A stretch of DNA of 64,000 nucleotides from Schistosoma mansoni (taxonomy: Eukaryota; Platyhelminthes; Trematoda; Strigeidida; Schistosomatidae). A program made the position numbers and the translations under genes. The stretch lies in NCBI RefSeq assembly GCF_000237925.1, contig NC_031502.1:40788655-40852654 (forward strand), in the 5' to 3' direction. Within the stretch, counting starts at the first letter, position 1; each line of letters begins with the position of its first letter. The notes under the pieces were generated by a model. It ran no database searches. It had not been told where the DNA came from and worked only from the letters and a program-made list of their open reading frames with translations. Positions 45,001 through 55,600 of this stretch are shown here, piece after piece.

Positions 45001-45091
45001 CAAGAACAAAAAAAATGGGACGTACCTCTTTATTAGAATCATGATCTGAATCACAAGAAAGCATTACTGATGGATGCCTTTTGGCACGCAT
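42013..45091 (-). CDS. TPX2-like spindle assembly factor, multi-exon
   Basis: Exons read on the minus strand: 45091-45026 (MRAKRHPSVML...), 44718-44695 (24 nt), 44661-44547, 43457-43212 and 42417-42013 (stop TAA). The last two join in phase 0. They contain HPKPFSFEDRE, the FKAQPM motif, the segment FHSFTEERIALHR, a charged helix (EAQRRRDILQQQSELIRLKR) and the end VHKPEPIRRYKTIKSP then TVPKSPVLST. This order and the last motif match the C-terminal part of animal TPX2, which binds microtubules and, in vertebrates, activates Aurora A and kinesin-5. The 44547 exon ends in phase 1 and 43457 begins in phase 0, so at least one exon of length 3n+2 between them is unassigned. The N-terminal exons are assigned by splice signals only. 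Much shorter than vertebrate TPX2 (about 750 aa). Confidence 0.75.
43850..44095 (-). repeat. Unclassified repeat F, minus copy in a TPX2 intron
   Basis: The reverse complement aligns with 62960-63165: TTTTCCATTTCCCCTATG, CTCTTCATATCCACCAACC, GTCACGAGAAGGCAGTGA, TAGAACTTCCCTGGTAGTG, GACCGTACCAGGGTATTTGG. Possibly an untranslated end of a non-LTR element; no coding part seen. Confidence 0.65.
44695..44718 (-). other. 24-nt micro-exon of the TPX2-like gene
   Basis: Minus strand: TTTTGTAG acceptor, then ATGCAGGATAAAAG...CCTAAG, then GTAGCT donor. Eight codons (MQDKRKPK), phase 0 on both sides, so it could be included or skipped without changing frame. Assigned by splice signals and phase only. 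Confidence 0.5.
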
Positions 45092-46779
45092 GATTGTAAT
45101 AACTACAAGGTTTAGTAAGCAGATAAGGAAATAATAGAAGGAATTAGGCTATTTTGAAAAACTTACACCGATCAAATGACTAAAAAAAGTAATAAACGGA
45201 CTAAGTAACAAATACCGTATTCGCCCAAGCAACCAATAAAGAGAAATTTCCATTTGAAATGTCGCAGAATCGGCTACTTCTCCCCTAAATACACGCGGAA
45301 TTGTATACTTTTTGCCTAGCCCTAAATGTCTCTGTTCACCCTTAGTTCCACTACAAAGCACACAATGACTGCTGCCGACTACATTAAAGAACGATACATG
45401 GCTAAAGACATTTACTGATAGGTAATAACATCACTGATTACAAAGAGTTTAATAACAGACAGATGCATATTACGTACTCTGACTGTAAGTGTAAAGTTCC
45501 AGTGCCATTTATGAAGATCTAACAGAGAAGTTACAGGTAACGGGTTACCAACTAAGAATATGTCCTAACTGATGAGTGCATATGATATCGAAGACACACA
45601 CATGCGTGGTTACGAATAACCACGTTATATCTCCAAGAAGTATTATGAACTGAAAGCTATTTCGTCAACCAATCCATTCATACTTTACATTATATTAAGT
45701 TAAAAAATCATGGTTTCCGTATTTAAGCAAAAAAACAGTACCCACCATTCAGAGAACCGCCAAGAATATTCCTAGTTGTGCGCAATTGTGAACAGTTGTA
45801 AATAATAAGCAACTAAAACAACAGATGCACATACACCACTGGAGATATATTGCAACTGGTGAGCTTCTTTTCATGGTAAAATAGCATATCTCATAAGGGC
45901 GAAACAATCATTCTGAGGAATCATTTCTCATGAGATTTTAGTTTCATGACAAAATTCATGGTAATCGTGTTAATTATCTCACTTTCCAAACCGCTTCACA
46001 ATAAACCTTTCCAAAGATAGCATGTGCTACGTTCGATTAGTTTCAGAGTGTAAATTACCTACACATTGGCTTATAAGTAGATTATGAGAACTTTTCTATT
46101 TCAAGCAAATTTTAAACTAGATTTTGCTCAGTTAATCTTATCTATCCTATATCTCAAATGGGACGATATGTCAGTGACGACGTCTGAAATTCCTTGACGC
46201 CATTATAGTTTATTTAGCTGTAGCTTGGATAATTGGATAACTTATATTTATACCATACAAAATAAATTTGTTCAGCATAACGTCAGAACTTGATGGTCGT
46301 GTGTGATCTAATGTTTTAAATTCTTCGAGGTAACAATCAAAAATAGATCAAAAGTTACTAACACCAAGTACAAATATGCACTAGATCATCACAGAGCTTA
46401 ATAACTTAAAATCTGCCGATGGCTGAATGTGTAATAGAGGATGACGACCATAACTCTTATTGAATAAAAATAAAGAGTATTCAGTGGAAAAATTCTTTTA
46501 GTTGAAATCATCTGATTATGCTGAACATTCTCATCTGTAGTTGTTTGAAAAATGAAGAAGACTATAGAATGATGCAGAAGACTGCATCATAAAGTGATTC
46601 GGAGTTTCGAATGTCATCATGGGTTGCATCATAGTCATGGTAACAATTGAACACTGATGATAAAATATCGTCAAAGGATAACAATAACTTATTGAGCTTT
46701 GAGACTACAAAATAATGATGAAAAACAGAACGGGACCAAGACATACTGCATCAAGGAATTATGGTCAAGGAAGGACTAT
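45092..46779. other. Region upstream of the TPX2-like gene
   Basis: Just upstream of the assigned ATG there is a strong splice acceptor on the minus strand (pyrimidine-rich, ending CCTTGTAG at 45103). It could accept an upstream exon or a trans-spliced leader. Otherwise nothing recognised; the frame at 45149-45361 has no domain. Confidence 0.35.
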
Positions 46780-49267
46780 AGCATTTTTTAGTAATGTTCT
46801 TTTCACTGGCCCCATGCTCAACCCTCCTCTTTTACTTGGTCTTGGGACCGGTGGTAGTCCTAGAGGAGCTGCAGGAAGAGTTATAGGCGGCACAATATTC
46901 CCACACGAATACGTACACAAAGCTACATGGGTCTCACTGGACCACGATACAAAGGATCAGATCGATCATATTCGTATCACCAAACAATTCAGAAGGTCAA
47001 TGGAAGACGTGAAAACCAGGAGAGAAACCGACATAGCTCCAGAGCATCACTAGCTGGTAATTAATAGAATGAAACTGAAGCTAAAGAAGCATTGGATACC
47101 TGGAGATACAGTATTACAAAGGTCCAGTACAGACTACCTTCGACATACTGACAAGCTCAACGAATTCAAGATAACTCTCAACAACAGGTCCCAAGCTCTA
47201 CAGGATCTACTGAAAGAAGAATAAACTACTATAGAGGACAACTGGGAAGGGTGTAAAGAAGCACAAATTCCACATGTCAGGAGGCGTTGGGCCGCAACAA
47301 GAATCATCATACGGAATGGATCTCTAATGAAATCCTGGACAGAATTCAAATTAGGAAGAACAAGAAGACAGCAGATAACAACAGTCGAACAAGGGCAGAA
47401 CTAGTCAAGGTACAAGCTAAATACACAGAAGCAAACAGGCAACTGAAGGAAAACATTAGAGCCGACAAACAGGAATACGTGATGGAAGACCTGGGAAGGA
47501 CAGCAGAAAAAGCTACAAGACAAGTAAGTGTGAAGTAACTACATGACACAACGAAGAAACTTGCAGGAAAATATAACAAACCAGAGAATCCGATCAAGGA
47601 CAAAGAAAGGAAGCTAATTGCTGAGATTCAGTAACAGAGAAACAGATGGGTGGCATACTTCGAAGGACACTTGAATAGGGCAGCTCCATTGGATCCACCC
47701 GATATGGAAGCAACATCTAAAGACCTCCGTATAGACGTCACTCCACCAAAGATCGAGGAAGTCAAGATGCCCATCAGACCAATCAAGAATTGGAAAGAAG
47801 CAAGATCTGACAATATACCAGCTGAAGCACTGAAATCAGACACTGAAGTAGCTGTAAACATGCCTCGCCTTCCATTCAAGAAGATTTGGGAGGAGGATTA
47901 AGTGCTGACGAACAGGAAACAATCGACACTCCATCAAAATACCAAAGAAAGGAGATCTGAGCAAATGTGAGAACTATAGAGGAATCACACTACTATAGGT
48001 ATCAGTAAAAGTTTTCAGTAGAGCTTTGCTGAACAGGGTGGAGGATTCATTGGGTGCTCAACTTCGAGATCAACAGACTGGATTCCGTCGGGATGGGTCG
48101 TGCTTAGACAGAATTGCGACACTACGGATCATCGTCGAATTATCAGTTGAGTGGAACTGGTCATTATTCATCAACTTCGTTGACCATGAGAAGACGTTTG
48201 ACAGTGTGAACAGAAGAACATTATGGAAACTTCTTCGACACTACGGAGTTCCTAAAAAGATTTTCAACACTATTCGGAATTTATACTACGGACTACAGTG
48301 CGAAGTCGTGCATGGAGGATAGCTGACGGACGAACTCTAAGCAAGGGCCGGAATCAGACAAGGTTGCCTACTCTCCTCCTTCCTCTTTCTTCTGGTGGTC
48401 CACTGGTTTACAAGGACTTAGACATCTGACGAGAAGCACAGAGTAAAATGGACAGCTTGCATACAACAAGACAACTATTCTCCACGGATGACTTAGCTCT
48501 TCTATCCATACACACGAACAAATGCAGGTCAAGATAACTATTGTAGCAGTGGCCTCTGTAACAGTAGGCCTCAACTTACATAAGGGAAAAACCAACATCC
48601 TCAAATGCAACACGTAGAGCAACAACCCAATCACACATGATGGAGAAGTTCTGGAAGATGTAGAATCTCTCACTTTCCTTGACAGAATCATCGATGAATG
48701 GGGAGGATCAGATGAAGACGTAAAAACAAGGATTGATAAAGCAAGGACAGCATTCCTATGGTTGAAAAACATATGGAACTCAAAAAAAGATCAACTAATA
48801 TCAAAGTTAGGGTCTCAAACACAAACGTCAAGACAGTTCTACCATACAGGGTTGAGACGTGGAGAACTACTGCAACCATCATCAAGAAGGTACAAATATT
48901 TATAAACAACTGTCTGTGTAAGATAGTGAGTGTCTGTTGGTTGGATACCATCAGCATCAGCCTAATATGGGAGAGAACAATTCAGCTCCCATGTGAAGAT
49001 GAAATTAAGAAAAGATGTGAGAGGTAGATAAGACACCCATTACTGAAATCATCTAGCTGCATCACATACCAAGCACCAACTTGGAATCCTGAAAAGAAAA
49101 GGAAAAGTGGAAGACCAAAAAGTACATTGAATAGGAAATAGAGAGCTGACACGAGAATGATCAATAGTAAGTGCAAACGACTGAAAAGGATTGTATTGGA
49201 CAGAGTTGAATGGAGAATGCTGCTAAGCGGCTAGTGCTACTTCACGACGGGTAACAGGAGTAAGTAA
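46780..49267 (+). mobile_element. Decayed RTE copy with inverted 5' end
   Basis: 46780-46884 is the first ~105 bases of the 3.2-kb RTE family in reverse orientation (GGGACCGG, AACCCTCCT blocks), ending at the element's first bases (AACTC, reversed). It is joined directly to coding sequence in sense, starting in the endonuclease at GGTIFPH. The body then runs to the family 3' end with TAAGTAAGTAA at 49259-49271. No clear TSD. Confidence 0.8.
46886..49240 (+). pseudogene. RTE EN-RT pseudogene, many lesions
   Basis: Fragments in changing frames: GGTIFPHEYVHKATW and IDHIRITKQFRRSMEDV (endonuclease), a middle part near 47287-47538, PAEALKSDTEVAVN near 47830, then RDQQTGFRRDGSC, FVDHEKTFDSVNRRTLWKLL and GVPKKIFNTI (RT; FVDHEKTF where the intact family reads FIDYEKAF). 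After 48320 the FADD region and C-terminal part are only traceable piecemeal. Frameshifts, stops and internal losses rule out function. Confidence 0.85.
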
Positions 49268-49271
49268 GTAA

Positions 49272-51505
49272 CTAAAAAAGGACGAGAGGCTTGACATATC
49301 GCTTTTGTACTCAGCGTTCAGGTTTGAATTGGTCGATAGCCACTGCCTCAGCAATGCATACGTTTTTGATTCGACCTCCCTTTGATCCAGTTCCTTTGAT
49401 CGCGTAGATTACTTTGAAGAAGCACTCCATTTGAGCAACATGTTCAGAGTTGATTAAGTGTTTCTGTAGAACTATGGTTCACTTCGTTATTAGTACTGCT
49501 CTAATAATAGATCTAATCTTAAGATTGTAGATTTGTCGTGTTATAACTGCCTAATCTATGAGATCTTACATGGAAGTCACATCATTGTTTACACTGACTA
49601 ATCGTATCGTAAAAATCACCAGCATATGATGGAGAGCACGTTTAGGTTGGAGATAGAACAATATATTTAACGTGAACAAAAATGGTGTTACAATGGCATG
49701 TCCATGCCTGCAAGGCGGTGCCATGCCATTCGATGAATTGAATTTCAAACGAATCTTCCCGCGTTCACTATTACTGACCTTCTCTCAGTGCAATATGTTG
49801 AAAGTTTATCTTCCCAGTTATCTCATGTTCAGCCTTGAGGATTGTGGTTATGACCGGTACCACTACACTTTTATATTGAAGTGGTTGTAGCGCCAGTGAA
49901 GTTTCACTGTGTCCTAGCCAAATCATCTGACAGGCAGGTCACTGGATGTCAAAAAGTTCTCTGATCCTCCTTAAGATCAAAGACAATCAACGAGCATCGG
50001 TTAATTGATCTCGATGGATTGGCCCATGCAACAGTGGTCACAATCCATGCCTTGTACCTACTCATACTAATATATCTCTGTAATAACGTTGTTTATGTAC
50101 AGTCATCAAAGCAAACATAGTACATAGACACGGTGAAAGAGTAATCCACGTTAGGTATTAATCGCGATGTCTGACTTCGACGTTAGCTGATTGAATACAC
50201 CACTCCCATCTAATTGGAACAGGCCCCCAGTCATTGGAAACAGGTTATCTATGTTAGTGATGTACATGGTGATTGTTTTGTATTCTCCTTTTAAAAGCCT
50301 CGGTGGGTAATTTTCTGAGATGTTTTCAAAAAGTGATCACCTTGTGAGGCTAATGTAATCCACCACACAAATGCAAGTAAATTTATGGATGAACAATGAT
50401 GCAACCTAAAGAAGTTTATCCTTAGCACATCAGTGAATGGCAGGTCTATTTGAGAAGGTAATGCGAAGCTTTACTGAATAAGTCTTATTCGGGAATATGA
50501 AAATAAGTTTATTCAAGATTTTGACGGCCGTATCTTTTTAAATGCGACATCCATAAAGCGAGTTTTCTGTCGTACTGTTAGCATTTTTTCACGACGTATC
50601 GGTGTTAAGTTTCCGTTGACCAACCTACGTGGATGGTCATTCCTGATGAGTATCTTGAGAACACATTCGCTTAGTCTTCGATAATAATGGGAAGATTAAG
50701 TTCCGCTTTTTACTCAGTGGGAATCAGCAATGTAAATTCGTAAACTGGCCATCTCAGGTCGATCTATGTATAAAAACACGAAGGTTGGGTAATGACCAGG
50801 CACTGTTAACTGTGGTTAGTCTGAGAAAGGGAAATCATCTAAAGAATCACCAGGACAAGGGACTGAGCCAACGAAAACAAAGGCTGTCAGTGCAGTAAAA
50901 ATAGAGGAACAGATAGTGAGAACGAAATCTGATAATGAAAAAGAGTAGACATAACTAATCGTGAACAAAAGATTAACATAATATACATGATCAGAAAGTT
51001 TAAAGAGAATGAGGATACACGTGGGACGGAACAAAGGGTTGTCATCACACGAAATGCACACATGAAAGATTTTCTCACACTCGCATATGAAATGTTAGGA
51101 TTAGATGGATTTAGAAGTCATAGTTTGTAGTGGCTTTAAAATGAGGTTTATCAGTAAGGAGGTCATTTTCAAAGGCTTCTGGGCCTGATGAGATATTCAT
51201 AGATCATTTTGTATTCTAGATAAATATTCAGAATATTCTGCACAACATATCTGAGGCCTCGTTTACGATACGATGTCCAGGCCACAAGCCCTTATTTAGG
51301 ATACGAGGTGAATTCAATTGAACGAATCACACTGCTAGGGAGTAAGATGATAAGAGACTCCCACAACCCAAATTACTAGCAAAGATCATGACACATTGAC
51401 ATACTACAGCTATTTTACATTATAAGATGATTGTACGCTGTAATGTCAAGTATTGCTTTTTCATTAGTGTGTCTAAAAATGACACTGTGTTTGAAGTTTG
51501 ATGAC
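49272..51505. other. Non-coding stretch
   Basis: At 49690-49735 there is a small imperfect hairpin (GGCATGTCCATG / CATGCCATTCG region). The hydrophobic minus-strand frames at 50816-51078 lack a recognisable domain. Nothing else seen. Confidence 0.4.
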
Positions 51506-51772
51506 ACCTTTACATGTAACACCTTTATGACTGGAGTATGCCAATCCAGCTAAGTCAGAAGTCATAAATGAAGAGATTCGGAGGTATGTTCGAAAGATTA
51601 CCGATATATCGGTGAGCATTCAACCTAAGTTGTCTAGCCGTCGCAAGCGATGCGTAGCACGACATACCCACCCGTGATCTGATACGGATGGGTGACCGAG
51701 AGTCTTCAGCTAGATGCGTCCAATAAGACTAATGAGGTGGACGTCGAATGTCGACGACTTACAGGACTATTG
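51506..51772 (-). repeat. Unclassified repeat E, copy 2 of an inverted pair
   Basis: Reverse complement of 37439-37705, same length (267 bp), few substitutions. The pair encloses HYPK, the TPX2-like gene and the decayed RTE. Confidence 0.8.
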
Positions 51773-52635
51773 CTTTCGGGGATTTGTTTACGGCTACATG
51801 TCTTTTTTCTTTAACCAAGGACTGATCACGTGAAAGGACACTTAGAGATTTCGAAAACCGAAACCAAATCATTCACACCTAGAGTTTCTTTTCTCTCATA
51901 GAGTATTGGACCTCTGGGCTCCTTTACATAAAACGGAGTTTCAGTGCCTTCTTATGGTAGATTTGTGAGAATCGAAAAAGTCACTTGACTTCTGATCTTT
52001 ACTTCTGAAGGCTGATATAAGACCTTTAGATCATCAGTGTGGATTGCGAAACTACTGAGGTTGGACATGGGCAGTGTGACCTAACGTCCTACCTTACTTG
52101 TATTACCATGTCAAGATAGCCAGATAATATGGCTTCTTTAGTGACGGTAGAAAACAAATAGAATCTTACCAAAGCAGGTGGTCTGATCAATAAAAACAGA
52201 TTAGAACAGTATAGAGTATGGTCACACTAACTTATGGGCCGGCCGATTCACGAGGTGCAATTAATCAATCCGTGTTTATCATTCCTGACCTTGGAGATAT
52301 TTAGTAAACTATTCAGCGTCCAGTAGTTAATCACTAGGCAAAGAGATGGTTAATTTTAATTTGTACTTTGACTAGGACTCATGGACATTTCACTAACCTT
52401 AAAAATACATTTTAATCTCGGTCCTATCGAACGACTGTTTGTGAAGTAATGCTCAAAATGTGAGCCCGAACACCCTAAATCTAATCTTCTGCTTACAATT
52501 TTTACTTGAAATTTATTATGGTGAGCACTTAGATTACTAGTATACCCTTGTTTGTGTTACTATGTAGGGTATTACTGGGTAGTCCAAGCGGTCTTTTTAA
52601 ATCGGATTCTTGAGGTCGTAAGATTTCCGCAGGTC
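51773..52635. promoter_or_regulatory. Probable 5' flank and leader of EB1
   Basis: No repeat or gene recognised. A possible acceptor (TTTCCGCAG) lies three bases before the EB1 ATG and could take an upstream leader exon or a trans-spliced leader. Confidence 0.35.
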
Positions 52636-55600
52636 ATGGCGGGCATCCCGCAAGCAGTCAATGTTCACAGCACCAGTCAAATGACTGACAATTTAAGCAG
52701 AAATGAAATAATTCAATGGGTTAATCACTGTCTTAACAGCAGCTACGGTAAAGTAGAGGAGTTGTGCAGTGGAGCAGCTTATTGTCAGCTGGTGGATATG
52801 CTCTTCCCAGGTATTTACTGCAGAAATCTAAACTATTTCTGCAGGGACGTTGTTGTTTAAGAAAGTCAAATTTAACACAAAGTTGGAGCATGAGTACATT
52901 AATAACTTCAAAGTATTACAAGCTCTTTTTAAGAAACATGGCGTAGATAAAGTAGAGTATAACCTTTCTAGTTATTTTGTCTTAGGAGGTTCCAATCGAA
53001 AAGTTAGTAAAAGGAAAGTTCCAAGATAATTTTGAATTTCTACAATGGTTTAAACGATTTTTCGACGTAAACTATGATGGTCATCTTTATGATGCCTTAA
53101 CAGCTAGGGGAGGTGAGAAAATTATTGGCAGCGGGAAAACTCCAAACAAGTCCCAACTCGATCAGCCACGCAATAGCATCTCATCAAATGCTAAACCCAC
53201 AAGTCAAAAGCAAGGTAAGTTGGTAACCTGTGTCACCTTTATCACCCATGTTTATGTTTTAACCCATATTAACGTGAGTTTCTGCGATCCGGCCGAGCGA
53301 GTAAACAACATTATTTCTCAAAGATTCCTAAATTCCAGAGGCCTTGACAATTGTATGTTATACAAGTAATCTTGATGAAAAACACTACAGAGTTCGGAAA
53401 ACAGTGGATTTAATTCATTCATGAATTCGAGAATTTTTACTTATAGGCCGCATAACGTTGTTGCATTTTAGATCTGTAAAAATCGGACAGAAGATATGAT
53501 TTTTAAAAACTCACCTAGATGTATATCCTTAATTAGTCAGGTGACCTACCTGGTTTAGAAATGTAGCTCAATGTGTTATGTCGGTTGTCTCACATTGCCG
53601 CAACTCAGTTTTGTTTGTGTTGAGGTGTTTTGTTATTGGTCTAAGTTAACTCAATCTCAAAAGGCTATTTTAAAATCTTATCATGACAGACTGTAACATT
53701 TTTGACCAAGATAAGAGACTTTTAAGACCCCCCTTCTAATAGCACCTGAAATCTCTCAATATACGCCTGAAAGGTTGACTATTTACAGTTGTTAGACAAC
53801 TAATTAGTTTCCAAGTAAAAGTTTGTGTGTATGCTGGTTTCAAACACTTTATGACTTGTGTTCCCAAAATATTGCTCAATCATGGTCGATTATTTAGCTG
53901 TAAAGCGATATGTAGTAATGGTGGATCAGTTAATGGGGTTGGTAACCTTTCCTGACTTTTTCTTACTTATACTCAGCCAATAGTCGCTAAATCTCATTGT
54001 CCTTGTGTCCATAGAATCAGATTTGACGAAAGCTAAACATAGTCATTCCAAGCCCTAACATGTTCTTAACGTATATACTGTATGGAAGGAAAGACCAAAA
54101 ATGTCACAACAGATGTACATAAACTTTATACTTTTTCTCGAACCCTAAATATTTTGTTCTGTACTTTTAGTTTCTCACTCATCTCTTCATCTTCACTGTT
54201 AAAACCATTTTTCCCTCTTTGTCTCCTGTTGATTTCTTCATCATTAATGCTTGACAACTTATTTTGTTGAGCATTTTTACCATGTCTTGTGTTATTCATC
54301 CCACCCATATCGATCACTGACGTAGATATTAGTATAGGACTCAGTGGCCGATCGTTGCTGCTACCTTGACGTGGTGGTCGGGCTTGCCTATCGTGATGAA
54401 GCAATCGAGCTATGCTGGCTGGAACAATCGTTCCTCGAGGTCCTACCATGCCAGACAGGTCGGTTGAAGAGCGGTGAGACTAAAAGCAGCAAACCCAAGG
54501 TCCGAGGGCGAAGTCGTACTGCTGACTGTACAGAGGTGTAACAGCAGTAAGGTGTTTCCTTCAGACAACCAGCATGACAGCGATGCTGCCTTCCCACAAG
54601 GAGGGGTGGGGTTAGAAAAGGTCGACCCTAAAAATGCACACCTCGCCTTATCCCACGGATATCCGTCTCCGGCGGTAAGGTTTTTTTGAAGAACGGAGCT
54701 AACACAAAAACTACCCACAAAAAGGTCGTGTGTGACCGACCTCAAGCAGTTGTCCCTTGGGCACTGCGGTCACGCTCTCAGGTCATTAAGACCACTTCTA
54801 ACCCAATTTCCTTTTCAGGTACCTCTAGAAGAACCCTTCCACGGTGTGGGCAACCGGGAAGTGATAACTGCCCTCATACCTCTAACAACACTCAAGACCA
54901 CTGTATTCATAATCAATCTCCTTCTTCACTTCCTACTATTCCTTCTACCTTGACTTTCAACACTAAACTTCCTGTTCCGGTTTCCTCCTCAAGTGTCACC
55001 ATGGCCAACGATTCTAGTGCGCGAAACGCTGTCCCAGGTCTACTAAAACCTCGCTCCAAACTACACATTGGAGCCTTCAACGTACGTACCCTATGCCAAA
55101 TCGGTCAACAGGCCTCCTTAGCTAAAACTCTAGAATCTCGTACCATTGATGTATGCTGTGTCTCCGAAACACGCATACAGGATCCCAGTGTGGTCATTCA
55201 CTTGATCTCACCTCGCCAAAATGGACAGCCGACGAAATACACCCTCCGTGTATCTGGCGACCCGTTGGCTAGTTCTCGCGGACTTGCAGGTGTAGGCATA
55301 GCACTAAGTACAAGGGCAGAACAGGCACTACTAGAATGGATCCCCGTTAACAGTCGCCTGTGTGCTGTCCGGCTAAATGGCTCCGTAAGAACTCGGAAGG
55401 ATAGGGACACACGTCGTTGCCTTTTCGTCGTTTCTGCCTACGCTCCCACTGACTGCAGCCCGGATGAAGTGAAAGATGACTTTTACAGAAAACTCTCTGA
55501 GCTTCTTCAGAAAGCTAAGCGCTCAGACATAGTAGTCGTAGCGGGTGACTTTAATGCCCAGGTAGGCAGCTTAAATCAAACAGAAAGACATTTAGGTGGG

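Noticed and set aside
50816-51078. Hydrophobic minus-strand frames resembling membrane segments
   Set aside because: No family motif, no splice context, and two overlapping frames look equally hydrophobic.
54686-55000. N-terminal extension of the 3.9-kb RTE ORF
   Set aside because: Open but starts only with TTG; the ATG at 55001 has the better context and directly precedes the endonuclease.
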